Below, in pieces: positions 48,738-59,709 of a DNA stretch of 64,000 bases. Position numbers and translations under genes: made by a program. Position 1 is the first letter of the stretch, and the number at the start of each line of letters is the position of its first letter. The DNA lies in NCBI GenBank assembly GCA_016800925.1, contig JABCPU010000087.1, positions 62,001 to 126,000 of the forward strand. Reading direction: 5' to 3'. Source of the DNA: Suillus spraguei (Eukaryota; Basidiomycota; Agaricomycetes; Boletales; Suillaceae). The notes beneath the pieces are model-generated. The model had not been told where the DNA came from. It ran no database searches and was given only the letters and a program-made list of their open reading frames with translations.

Positions 48738-51700
48738 ATGCCTCCAGCGATACCGAACAATTCCGACGAGGATGCTTTTATGAAGAACTTGCTTTCAAGT
48801 CTCGATTCAGCATGCCAACCAGAACGTCCACCGAAGCTCAAACGAACAGCTTCTTGCTCTTCCATCGCCCCACAAACACCCTCGAAACATGCGGGCAACC
48901 GCCCTGGCTCTTACAGTAATAGCATTGACATTTCAATGCTCCTAGATGGCGCAGAAAATTGGGACTGGAATGATATGGAAGTAGACTTTCTGACACCGAA
49001 GAAATCTCATTGTGGGAAGACGCCAATGAAGGTGAGTTTTTACTTGAATGTGCTTATTGCTCTGACTCGACGGAAGAAAACACCTGGTCGTCGGCCGCTT
49101 TCTGTCAAGCGTTCTCCTGTTGCAAGGAGGACCGCATCTTTGTCTGCCACTATTCCTCTCGTCAATGAGACTGCTCTGGATGTGAAAGCTCTTCTTGAAG
49201 GTGCTGAAAACTGGGACTGGAAAGACATGGAAGATGATTTTATAACTCCGAAGAAGCCTCAGGTGAAGTCCAAGGTGAGTTCAGCATTCTACTAACCATG
49301 GTACCCGTATTGAAGCTTCGCAGACAGTAGCAATGCCTGTGAAGCGACACACCAAAGAGACGTGCACTCGATGTGTGGTTGATGAAATCCGAGATGACAG
49401 GTCAGCAACAATTCAAAAGGTTTGGAAACCAAAAACTGCATGGATTACACTATGTCATGATAGAGTATTACAGGTTCTTTCTGTGCGTGTCCAGCCAAAT
49501 GGAGATACCCGAACAGTGATTCTTTGCGACGACTGGGCAGATACAGATATTCACAAAGGTAAACCGCCTTTATATCATTCGTTTCTATTCTAATGTGGCG
49601 CAGGAAATATTATCAATGTCCTTGGCGATTTTGATTCTCTTGGAATAATTAAGATAACGTCCAAAATGAATTTTCTGATTAATCATCCAGACCTCTTGAT
49701 CACAGCTACTGCGCTTTCTAACGCGCCACAGTGCAGGCGCAAACCACTTCTCTCCGCGCTCGTCCGTTCGAGCTTGGATGTCACCCCGTCGCTCATATGG
49801 GGTAACATGGTTCACGAGGTTATGCAAATATGCATGGCTGAACAACGATGGGACAACCGCTTCATTGAAGAACACACAGAAGAAATCCTCAAGAAGAATC
49901 TTGCGGAGCTAGTCAAGATCAACGTCAGCGTCGACGAAGCAAAACGTGAAGTCAAGGCCCGCTCAAAAGGTCTTCGAGTGTTCTCTGAACGATACATCGC
50001 TGAGACCCCAAAGGTGATCGTTGCTAGTAACTACGCATATTTGACCACTGAAGTTGATGTTATAGGCTGATGCAGTCCTCAACAACACCCGCGCGGCTGC
50101 CAATCAAAACTCCCTTCTTGCTATATCCCAACTCCATGATGTGGAAGAAGATATCTGGTCTCCGACGTATGGACTTAAAGGCAAGCTCGATGCCACCGTC
50201 CAGGCTGTCATTTCTGAGAGTACAATCGGCAACTATGTTAAGAGGGAATCCTTGCTGAGCACACACATAATGCCATTTGAGATTAAGACCGGTAGAACTG
50301 TGGCAGGCATGGAACATCGTGCTCAAACCATGCTTTATACCCTCCTGATAGCAGAACGGTACGGTGTCGATGTCCCGAGTGGGCTCCTGTACTACACCCA
50401 GAGCGAAGAGGTCGTCCGCGTCCCGCAAAGCCGTAACGAGCTTCGAGCACTGATCGGTGCAAGGAATGAAATGGCATCATATATGATGCGCCGGAATATA
50501 CATGGCAAGGAAAAGGCGCTCGAAGAGCCTTTTCTACCTCCTACGATTGACGACGAAAGGATGTGCAAAAGGTGCTATGTGTTGGATACTTGTATGCTAT
50601 TTCGCAAGGTTTGGTTCTCATGTTGCCCCATGGGTCCTGCTAATTTTATGGCTACAGGCTGTCGAGAACGTTGTTGACACGTCTTCACCGATTGCAGACG
50701 TGTACGACCTCAAAACCTCGCATTTGAAACCTTCCCATCTTACGTTTTTTAAACAATGGGAGCAGCTCATTTCGCTTGAGGAACAGGATGCTACTCGGTT
50801 CAGAAAAGAGCTATGGTGCATGTCTGCTCAAGAACGCGAGGATAAAGGCAGATGTTTCAGCTCGATGGTCATGGACGCATCTTTCCAGCCAGGAAAGGTT
50901 CCCAATAGTGGCAAGATTCACCAGTATACTTATTGCTTCGTTCGTGCTTCTGCTATTCATGGCGTTTCATTTTTGAATGGGCACATGGGTCGTGGAGATG
51001 CTGTTACAATCTCCGTCGAGCCTGATCTTCTTGCTCTTGCACGGGGGTTCATTGTGGAGCTAACACCAGAGACCGTGGTCGTGGGCGTAGATCACGAGTT
51101 GAATGTAGACAAGATAGAAGCCAGACTGGAGACGCTCCGAGGAGCGAAGACAGCTGTACTGTTCCGAATTGACAAGGACGAGCTATCAGGCGGCATGGCG
51201 CGAATCAGAGATAATTTAGCCCAATTATTCTACACGGAGGGGGATACTAAGCGTCTAGAGCTTGTTGTGGACCTGCGACGCCCTTCATTCAATGATGAAG
51301 AAACTATCGCTGACAACCTGCAACATGTTCCGGAGTATGTCCTCGCAAGCTCAGGTATGAACCCTAGTCAACTTGCTGCGATGAAGCGATCCTTGAGCGC
51401 ACATGATTACGCGCTCATCCTCGGTATGCCTGGTACGGGCAAGACAACTGTAATTGCTGCGCTAATCCGGACTATTGTGGCCATGGGGAAGACAGTCCTT
51501 TTGACGTCATATACTCACTCCGCTGTCGACACGATATTACTCAAGCTACAGGATGTAGACTTCGGCATTTTAAGAATTGGCAATGTAGATAAGGTATGTC
51601 TCTGTGAACCTACAAACCTTCGTATATCGACTCATACTTAATGTTTAGGTACATCCTGGCGTTCGCAAATTTACGCTTTCTGAGCGTCGGTTGCCTACAA

Positions 51701-53062
51701 CAGTCGAGGAATTGGAGAATCAGGTCATCGCACCACCAGTTGTTGCTACTACATGCTTGTCAATTGATCAGTACGTTTGTTTGTCAATGTCTTTGCTCGT
51801 GCTCATTTTCCATCTCCTGTCAGTGCCCTCTTTTCTCGCAGGACGTTCGATTTTTGCATCGTTGATGAAGCCTCTCAGATTACCTTGCCCACCTGTCTAG
51901 GTCCTCTCCGGTTTGCCGAAAAATTCGTTTTGGTTGGAGATCATTTCCAGCTTCCCCCACTAGTGAGTTTCTTTGGTCACATATCATAATCTCCCCTTTA
52001 TGCATGTCCAGGTTCGCAATCCTGCTGCGCGGAAAGGCGGCCTGGAAACCTCACTCTTCCGTCGTCTCTCTGAAGCGCACCCACACGCGGTGGTCGATCT
52101 CACATATCAATATCGCATGAATGAGGACATTATGCAGCTGTCGAACAAGCTCATATACGGAGATCGTCTGCGATGTGGATCAGGGAGTGGCCAAGCGCAC
52201 ACTCGTTCTTCCTAATGAGATTATGACTGGCAAACTGGATCCGGGAATGTGCCTGTGTGAGGAATCTTGCTGGTTGCGGTATCTATTATCAGAAAGGTTG
52301 GTTCACTACATGTGGTGCGCTATTTGACTTATCATATTTCTCACTAGGTCCAAAGTCGTATTCGTTGACACAGATCACTTGCCTGCCCGTGATTCCAGGG
52401 TTGGAGACCTTGTCCAAAATGATGTCGAAGCCAAGCTTGTGTACCAGATTACTGAGGCGTTCTTAAGATCGGGGGTCCAGGAAGACCAGATCGGAATCAT
52501 GTCTCTTTATCGCCAGCAGATAAAGCTTCTATCACACCTTCTTCAAGACAGGAAGGATATAGAAATCCTCACGGCTGACAGAAGTCAAGGACGCGATAAG
52601 GACTGTATTATAATCTCCATGGTCAGATCTAACGACCAGGGGCAGGTATGTTTCATCGGTTACAGCTAAAAAAAAATGCAGCGCGAACTGACGCCTTGCG
52701 CAGATTGGAGACTTGCTCAAGGACTGGCGGCGAGTCAATGTGTCGTTCACACGTGCACGGTCAAAATTGATCATTATTGGTTCCCGAAAGACCTTGAACT
52801 CGACTCAACTTTTGTCGGTGTTCTTAGCACTCATGGACGAGCGGGGTTGGATATTGACGCTACCTGCCAATGCGGATGCCAAACACCCGACGTTCCAAAG
52901 CCAACAGTGTGGTATTCGCAGTCCCGCGAAGCGAAGCAAGGAGAATGGATCGGCGGATAGTATCAACGAACTGCTATCGAAAAAACGAGAACTCCGAGAG
53001 TCGAAGAGGGGATCCTCAAGGGCCGGCCCATCTTGCAGGACGTCGTCAACGGTGCGAGGTGA
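48738..53062 (+). CDS. DNA2: DNA replication ATP-dependent helicase/nuclease Dna2
   Basis: Cuts long 5' flaps during Okazaki-fragment maturation and acts in DNA end resection. Exons: 48738-49031, 49077-49274, 49324-49558, 49604-50013, 50066-50608, 50658-51593, 51649-51770, 51824-51962, 52012-52296, 52348-52645 and 52704-53062, about 1273 residues after correction. The RecB-like nuclease shows [17 protein letters not shown] and PFEIKTGR. Likely Fe-S cysteines are QCRRKPLL and [10 protein letters not shown]. The superfamily 1 helicase shows Walker [29 protein letters not shown] and YQYRMNEDI. The C-terminus is [15 protein letters not shown]. The N-terminus carries a duplicated motif ENWDWxDMExDFxTPKK. 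Two frame breaks occur: near 52183 (one extra or two missing bases before [10 protein letters not shown]) and at 53008-53011, where a run of four G fits if it were five. Both look like assembly slips. Confidence 0.92.
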
Positions 53063-53945
53063 TCACCTCTTGAGCGAATATCATCACATACTTTATGTCA
53101 TATGTACGTATTTTCTTGTATTATCACGCATATTTCTCCTACACCCGTGACTTAGGTATACTTAATGAAACTTACTACCACTACTTAAGTTTCCTCGTGG
53201 CATCAGATTGGCTTGTTCAGCTCCAAACCTCATTAAACCCGACAATCTGTGGACCACGTTTCCAAACCAACCTGTAAAAGTAGCAGCGCTATGTGCGAGA
53301 TAGCATTCTGATCACGGCATTAGTACATCATGCTAATCATGTGGTTAGAACTTCTATAGCCTAGTAATAATCAATATGACTTGATCACATATATAACGTT
53401 GATTATCACCTTCTTGATGGATTAGCGACTTCGAATTCTTCGGTCATTGAATTTGGATTTGGCTAGCGGCAAGCCCATATCAATTCGTCAAAGTCACGGT
53501 TCAACTTGAACGTTTAACGTCGCTAAGCGGTGAGTATTAGTACCAGTGAGCCTTCGATCGGGACGATGTACGGAGTTCAGTGTTGTCTACCTGTATGGAT
53601 GGAGTCCTTGCCCAGTGTACCACTGCAGGCACCTCCCGAATCCCGTGTCACGGCAGATGACGACTGGCACTGGCAACCGAGGAGGCTCGGAAAGCACAAT
53701 TCAATGTCATCCTGTGATACTTTTCCACCTGGTATTACGTGACTACGACAAATGTACTCTGACTGTCGAATCGCAGCAACAGGCATTGCGGCGATTAACT
53801 AGTGTAAGTACGTACAAGGCAAGCACTACATTATGTAGTATGACAACTTCTACGGTTTGCCGGCCATCGAACCGAACAACAAAATGCATTTATGTTAACG
53901 ACCTTGGTCACGTCCCGCTCCCAGACGGTCTTTACTGCTACGCGA
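53063..53945. other. Spacer between Dna2 and GH5 copy 2
   Basis: About 0.9 kb holding the 3' end of Dna2 and the promoter of the second GH5 gene. The frame upstream of the GH5 ATG stays open back to about 53546, but its composition is not protein-like and copy 1 has no matching extension. Confidence 0.5.
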
Positions 53946-53950
53946 TTGAG

Positions 53951-56611
53951 ATGTCATCGAGACCTGACAGCTTTGCAGAGGTCTCTTTGGCTACTCACAA
54001 CACTCTTTTAACTTACAGCAAGCACTCTCCTGAGACGGTATCTACTCCACCCCGTGACTCATTCATTAACACTTCATGCAATTCTTCTCCACTATCACCA
54101 TCTCAACACCCAGGTCCTTGTGGGGAGGAAATCAAATCCTCGCCTAATTCAAAGAAGGGTGCTGCACACATACGCCCCATTCTATTGTTTCTCTCCGTTG
54201 TTCTGGTAGCAGTTGCGGTGGTGGTACCAGTCTACTTTGTTGTAATCAAACACCAGCATCATGAATCGGACATGACCGAAGGTGGAGGAACGAGTTCTTC
54301 AGGCCGTCCGTCCACTGGCTCTCACGCTGGTCCAACTTACGGGGCAAATGGTTCTACGGTCACAACCTCCGACGGATCGACTTTCACGTACATAAATTCA
54401 TTCGGAGGATACTGTGAGTAGATTTGTTCTTGCATAGCAAGACTCATGAAAGATGTCCTATGACGTTACATTTTTTATTCTCCCGTTCAAGCTGCTGATA
54501 CGATGTTCACAGGGATAGATAACCCTAATGATCCATTCAACAATGGCGCACGTCCCAACTCGTGGACTCCACCGCTGAATGAAAGTTGGGTCTGGGGCAC
54601 AAATAAAGTCAACGGGTAAGCCTAATTAGCATAGTGTTTTCTGTGAGAGTCTAACATTTATGAGTTCCTAGTGTAAATATTGGCGGCCTCTTTGTTCTTG
54701 AGCCTTTCATTTCACCTGCTCTATTCGAGAGCTATCCAGGAGCTATTGATGAGTGGTCATTAAGTACACTCATGGCCGCAGACACCTCCAACGGCGGATT
54801 GAACCAGATTGAGGAGCATTACAAGACGTTCATCGTGAGCTTATCACCATCTCGTGCGAGACCCTAATCAAATCGATTATATTATCTCAGACCGAGCAGG
54901 ACATCGCAGAAATTGCTGGCGCTGGGTTGAATTGGATACGTTTGCCTATACCATTTTGGGCTATCGAGAAGTGGGATTTTGAGCCTTTCCTCGAGCAGGT
55001 TTGCTGGCCGTAAGTGATGGCGTGAGCATCTGAATTCACGCTCTCACGGGTGGCACCGTAATTTTCTTCAGGTATATCCTACGAGTCCTCCAATGGGCAC
55101 GGAAGTATGGCCTTCGAGTCAATCTAGATCTTCACACAATACCTGGCTCTCAGAATGGTAGGATCTGTCTTCAAAGTCGCATGTTAGTAATCTAACATGC
55201 TGCTTAGGTTTCAACCACTCTGGCAAGTATGGGAAGATCAACTTTCTCAACGGAGTCATGGGTATTGCAAACGCTCAACGCGCCCTTGGTTACATCAGGA
55301 TCATCGCTGAATTTATTTCCCAACCTGAATGGAGCAACGTTGTACCAGTCTTTAGTATCATGAATGAAGCTAGGGTTGCTGTCATTGGTATGGATCAGAT
55401 GGCATCTTTGTAGGTTCCTGCCATGCTGTCTTCTGTCTGCAGTCCTCACAAACGATATGTCCATTAGCTACCTGCAAGCCCACGATATGATTCGCAACAT
55501 CACGGGTTATGGGGAAGGGAACGGCCCATATATTGCAATCCATGATGGTTTTCAAGGCCTTTCGTCTTGGGCAGGGTTCTTAGAGGGATCGGATCGGATC
55601 ATATTGGACACTCACCCTTATTTCGCTTTCAGCGGTAATTCCAACACCGAGCCGATAGCGACAGGGACTGGGCTGGATGCTGGTGGCAGTTGGCCGACTC
55701 TAGCCTGCTCAAGGTGGGCGACTGGGATGAATGCTAGGTAATCACTGAGATTGTGTCTCATTATCAAGCTGATATATGTCTGCCAGTCAAACAGCGTTTG
55801 GTGTCACCTTTGCTGGTGAATTCAGCAATGGGTTCAATGATTGCGGACTGTACCTCAATGGGGTGGACAACACGCAAGACATAGCGCCGTCATGCTCCCT
55901 CTTTTTAGACTCATCGCAGTGGAATGACACTATGAAGGCCGGGCTCCAGCAATTCGCATTAGCAAGCATGGACGCCCTTCAGGACTGGTTTTTCTGGACC
56001 TGGAAGGTAAGCATAACACATTTCAACCTTTAATTGAACACAGGAATTGAGTGTGCTTCGGCATTATTATCTAGATTGGGCCATCATCTAACAATACGAT
56101 TGCGTCCCCACTCTGGTCATACCAGCTAGGATTGCAACAAGGATGGATGCCGATTGACCCTCGTATGGCTACTGGGACTTGCGCTGCACTAGGCGTCACT
56201 GCTCAACAGTTTGACGGCGTTTATCAGCCCTATCAGACCGGCGGGCCTGGTGCGGGGACAATTGATCCTGTCTTAGTGTCATCGTATGGCCAGTATCCAC
56301 CCACGTCCATCAGTGGGCTTACCGGAGGAGCTACACAGTCTTTACTTCCTACTTACACGTCGACAAGCGCCATCCCGACGCTACCGCCACCTACCTTTAC
56401 TCCAAGTCCTCCGAGTTCGGTCATCATCGGGAATGGATGGTTCGATTCGTCTGATACTAGTCTGGCTGCCACAGAAGTCGCTGGCTGTACATACCCTAAT
56501 GCATGGGATGCCATCAGTGTCTCAATGCCTACTGCTCTCTGTCCTCCAACCGCGAGTGCAAGTGCCAGCGCGATTATCACCTCTGCCCCTGCAGTCACGA
56601 CCTCATCTTGA
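53951..56611 (+). CDS. Membrane-anchored GH5 exo-beta-1,3-glucanase (copy 2)
   Basis: Exons 53951-54413, 54513-54615, 54672-54834, 54891-55009, 55072-55157, 55208-55409, 55468-55737, 55787-56006 and 56075-56611 give an open frame of 720 residues. Exons 2-8 have exactly the lengths of copy 1 (103, 163, 119, 86, 202, 270 and 220 nt), while the first and last exons differ. The cytosolic tail starts MSSRPDSFAE; the membrane segment is ILLFLSVVLVAVAVVVPVYF near residues 76-98. Acid/base Glu is in VFSIMNEA and the nucleophile in FAGEFSNGFNDC, so both catalytic residues are present. It lies in the opposite orientation to copy 1, 11 kb away. Divergence is strong in the tail and stalk and weak in the catalytic domain. 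It probably acts on wall beta-1,3-glucan. Confidence 0.9.
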
Positions 56612-57270
56612 TTACTGACTCAGGGACTTCAGATATTCTTACCGGGTCATCGAATACTGAAGATACCTAACAAATGGCCTCTGAAATCCCGTAGTGAGAT
56701 GAGTACATTACCTTTAATACATCTAATATAAGATTCAAAGACCAACGCCCGACGATTTCATATGACTGGATTGACACATAGCATCAGGTAGGTTTTCGCG
56801 AGGCGTAGACGTGATGACCTTCGTTTCGAGTCGCTCGCCGGCTCTACAAACATGCACTTTAAGCGATATCTTTGGATCTTTAACTTTGCAGTCCAAAAGC
56901 AAGGTAATGTTACGCGTGATAATTCGCCTGAACTTTCGGTGACCATTCTATATAGTTCATATCCTCAAAGGACCGTTATGGACGTGGAAAAACAAAGGAA
57001 TACAGTGACAATAGCTCCCTTCCCGATTACAATCTTGTTTTCTTCTTGTGGGAGGGGCACAGTTTCGTGGATGTCAGTGTTAATCGGTACTCTTGTCCTC
57101 ACCAATGTTATGACCGAAAGAGTAGTTTTCCCCCTTCGAAGCAGCGTTCCGATCCCCCTTGCAACATCAACCCGTCCATCTTCCCGCAGAATCCCATATA
57201 TATATCGCTCGTAATCTGAAATACAGCATTAGGAATTCAGGATAAGCTCTGCACATGTTAGATGCCCTCC
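56612..57270. other. Spacer between convergent GH5 and SRP72 genes
   Basis: About 650 bp between two stop codons. No gene is recognised; an open plus-strand frame at 56852-57214 has no known motif. Confidence 0.45.
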
Positions 57271-57277
57271 CGTTCCA

Positions 57278-58396
57278 CTACTTTTTCTTCCCCTTGCCTT
57301 TCCCACCAGTCTTGCCTCCGTGTGAAGCTCCAGCAGAAACAGGCCCACTTTCGGCGCTAACAGCTGCACCCTGCGTTGCGCCACCTCCTGCACCCCTCCG
57401 CTTTTTCCCTTGTGCATAACTAGTTCGTTCTGACTTCTTCAACCATCTTTCTGGATCCGGTGGGGGGGACACGCCTGGTGTGACTCCCTTTGGCACACGT
57501 TTTGTCCGCAATTTCTTTTTGGTTTCCACAGCCTCCGGCTTTTTCGTGGGTTCCTCCACCGAGGCGAGAATCGAAACTGGTTGGGAGAGAACAGGTGGTG
57601 GCGCAGATTCTAATGTTGAAGCGATAGAGCTGGGGAGTTGAGACATAGCTTGCATAAATGTAGTTGTGATGAAATCCTGGTGTGATTGGGAGGCTTGCAG
57701 ATTGGTGAGAACATCAGCATGTTCATCCGACGACTGAGGGGGCACACGTAGGTGAATCAGTTGCCAACTACTTGCAGAGCACACAACGTACGGGGTCAGC
57801 TGTTTCAAGAAGTTCATTATAGATGCCCAGGGATGACTGGTACGATCCTTGGCGATAGCTCTGCCAGATAAATTATTTCCATGATATTGAAACGACATGA
57901 CCGGATGCTTACTAACTGAGCTTCCAAGTGCATCGCGCCTCTCTGCTCTGCCTCTTTCCCGCTATTCTTGATTTCATCTAGCACTTGAGCAGCATCTTCT
58001 TCTCGCTGAAGACGATATAATGCATATGCCCGCTCAAATGAACATTGTTCATTTATTTCCGCGATAAGAGCAAGGGCAGTGTCATACTGCTCAGTTTGGA
58101 GAAGCAGGAAAAGCTTCGTTCGTAGTGCATCGCGATCACTTGGATCTAGACGCAATACTGTGGACTTTGTCAATGTCGGTCATAAGAATTTTGAAGCTGC
58201 ATCACTTACTCTTATTACATGTACGAATCGCATTTGTAAAGTGGCCACCATCAACTTGAGCGCAGAGGGAAGTAAACAAACGTTTCAATCTGTCCGTGAG
58301 TGGAGCAGGCTGCTGCTTTTTGGGACGTCGCTGTCTTGAAGGAATCTTGGAAGACGTCTGGCCTGCCTTGGTTGAAACTACAGGTTTGGGCGGCAT
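57278..58396 (-). CDS. SRP72: Signal recognition particle subunit SRP72, unusually short
   Basis: Exons 58396-58210, 58157-57913, 57860-57792 and 57733-57278 give an open frame of 318 residues with clean GT-AG introns. SRP72 joins SRP68 on the SRP RNA and helps target secretory proteins to the ER. The N-terminus starts a TPR solenoid (LFTSLCAQVDGGHFTNAIRT, then ILRLDPSDRDALRTKLFLLL, then SYRQGSYQSSLGIYNELLET). The C-terminus has the SRP72 RNA-binding signature PPPDPERWLKKSERTSY and a Gly/Lys-rich end. Family members are usually over 600 residues. Here the TPR array breaks off after SSDEHADVLTNLQASQSHQD and goes to the C-terminal basic part, with no intron large enough to hide the missing repeats. 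Either an internal deletion or a truly compact form. Confidence 0.85.
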
Positions 58397-58528
58397 CTTT
58401 GGTCGCTAGACTTGTTGGCGGCGATGGTCGAAGTCATTAACCACGTGTCACATTTCCTTTCTTGAATTAAATGTGACATAATCAACCCACTGAATGAAAG
58501 TGTTGTTCACCCGCTACTCCATCGGACA
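58397..58528. promoter_or_regulatory. Bidirectional promoter between SRP72 and the pinin-like gene
   Basis: Only 132 bp separate the two divergent ATGs (58396 on the minus strand, 58529 on the plus strand). Both 5' untranslated regions and both core promoters must share it. No TATA box is obvious, as is common for housekeeping genes. Co-expression is an inference from the arrangement. Confidence 0.6.
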
Positions 58529-59706
58529 ATGTCGACAAAATTGTGAGCCGTGTGCTATATCTCACCCTTTTTGCCTTCATTGATGACATACAGGAGACAA
58601 GCAACTGAAGCAAAACTTGATACTGACACCCAGGACAAGATGGACACAGGACAGGAACCAGACTCTCAGCCTGCAAGAAAGCGGCCTCGTATTGACCTTG
58701 GTGTCGGCGAGCGCAAGCGAGGCAAGAGCATGTTTGGTATTGTTCTTGGCACGCTGAACAAGGCGAAGATTGAGGATAAGGAAAGGAATGCTAGTGAAGC
58801 AGTAAGCATAACGCATATGCAGTTACTCATTGGAATGACGTATATATTTCTCTTCAGGCTAAAAAGCGCCAGATGATAGACCAGCGGTTGCAAGCCAAGC
58901 TTCGCAAGGAGACCGACTCAGTTCGACGCTCTGAAGAAGCCAAGAAGGACAGGAACACCGCAAATCGAAAGGAAGAAGAACTTCAACTAAAAGATTCAAT
59001 CGTACGTTTCATGTTAATATCCTCCATTTTCCAAGAGCCAACGACCTTGTTTTTCAGTATAAGCTACGAAAAACGCATTTACCACTCTATTCTCACTTCC
59101 TATGTACATCTGACGACATCCAATCTATTGATTCTATGGAAGACCAGCCGTCATCAATAACTCTTCTAGCTCTGCCAACACGATCGCACCCTCCACCTCT
59201 CTTTTATTTACCTGCGATACTCACAACAGCCCAGGAAGCATTTTTGGAAAAACGTAAATTCAAGGTGAGCTTAGTATCCGTAAATACATTGCGGTAGATG
59301 ACATGATATCCACTTCGCCACTGTTGCACCGATGAATCTGGTACTGATATCTGCTACCTAGGTCAAAGAAGCAGCCGAATCCGAATGGTCCACCTTCCGC
59401 ACGGAGCGCACTGCCGGTATCGACGAAATCAAGGAGCTCCGACTACGTGTTGCCGATGAGGACGCAAGAAGGAAGAAGGAAAAGAAAGATGAAGTCGAGG
59501 CAGACGAAAAAACTCACGTCAACAAGGACGAGGAAATGACCTCTGATGAGCCCAAGCCTTCTGGATCGAAGGCGGAGGAACGTGACTCTCGGACGGAAGA
59601 AAAGACGGAGGAACGTGAATCAAAGACAGAAGAAATGGAGGTAGACGTTGGTACTAAGGAGGAATCGGGCATGCGTGCAGACGATGAAGATGCAGTTGAA
59701 TACTGA
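58529..59706 (+). CDS. Pinin/SDK-type nuclear protein
   Basis: Exons 58529-58542 (14 nt), 58594-58801, 58858-59001, 59058-59264 and 59362-59706 give an open frame of 305 residues. The central part matches the pinin/SDK/MemA domain: RKRPRIDLGVGERKRGKSMF, then GIVLGTLNKAKIEDKER, then AKKRQMIDQRLQAKLRKETD. It continues through YLPAILTTAQEAFLEKRK. A long Lys/Glu-rich tail follows (KEKKDEVEADEKTH and similar). Pinin-family proteins are nuclear and linked to splicing and exon-junction complexes; the same role is inferred here. The first exon codes for only four full residues. The gene is divergent from SRP72. Confidence 0.8.
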
Positions 59707-59709
59707 TTT

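Noticed and set aside
53546..53950. N-terminal extension of GH5 copy 2
   Set aside because: The frame is open, but copy 1 starts at the matching ATG and the extra stretch has no protein-like character.
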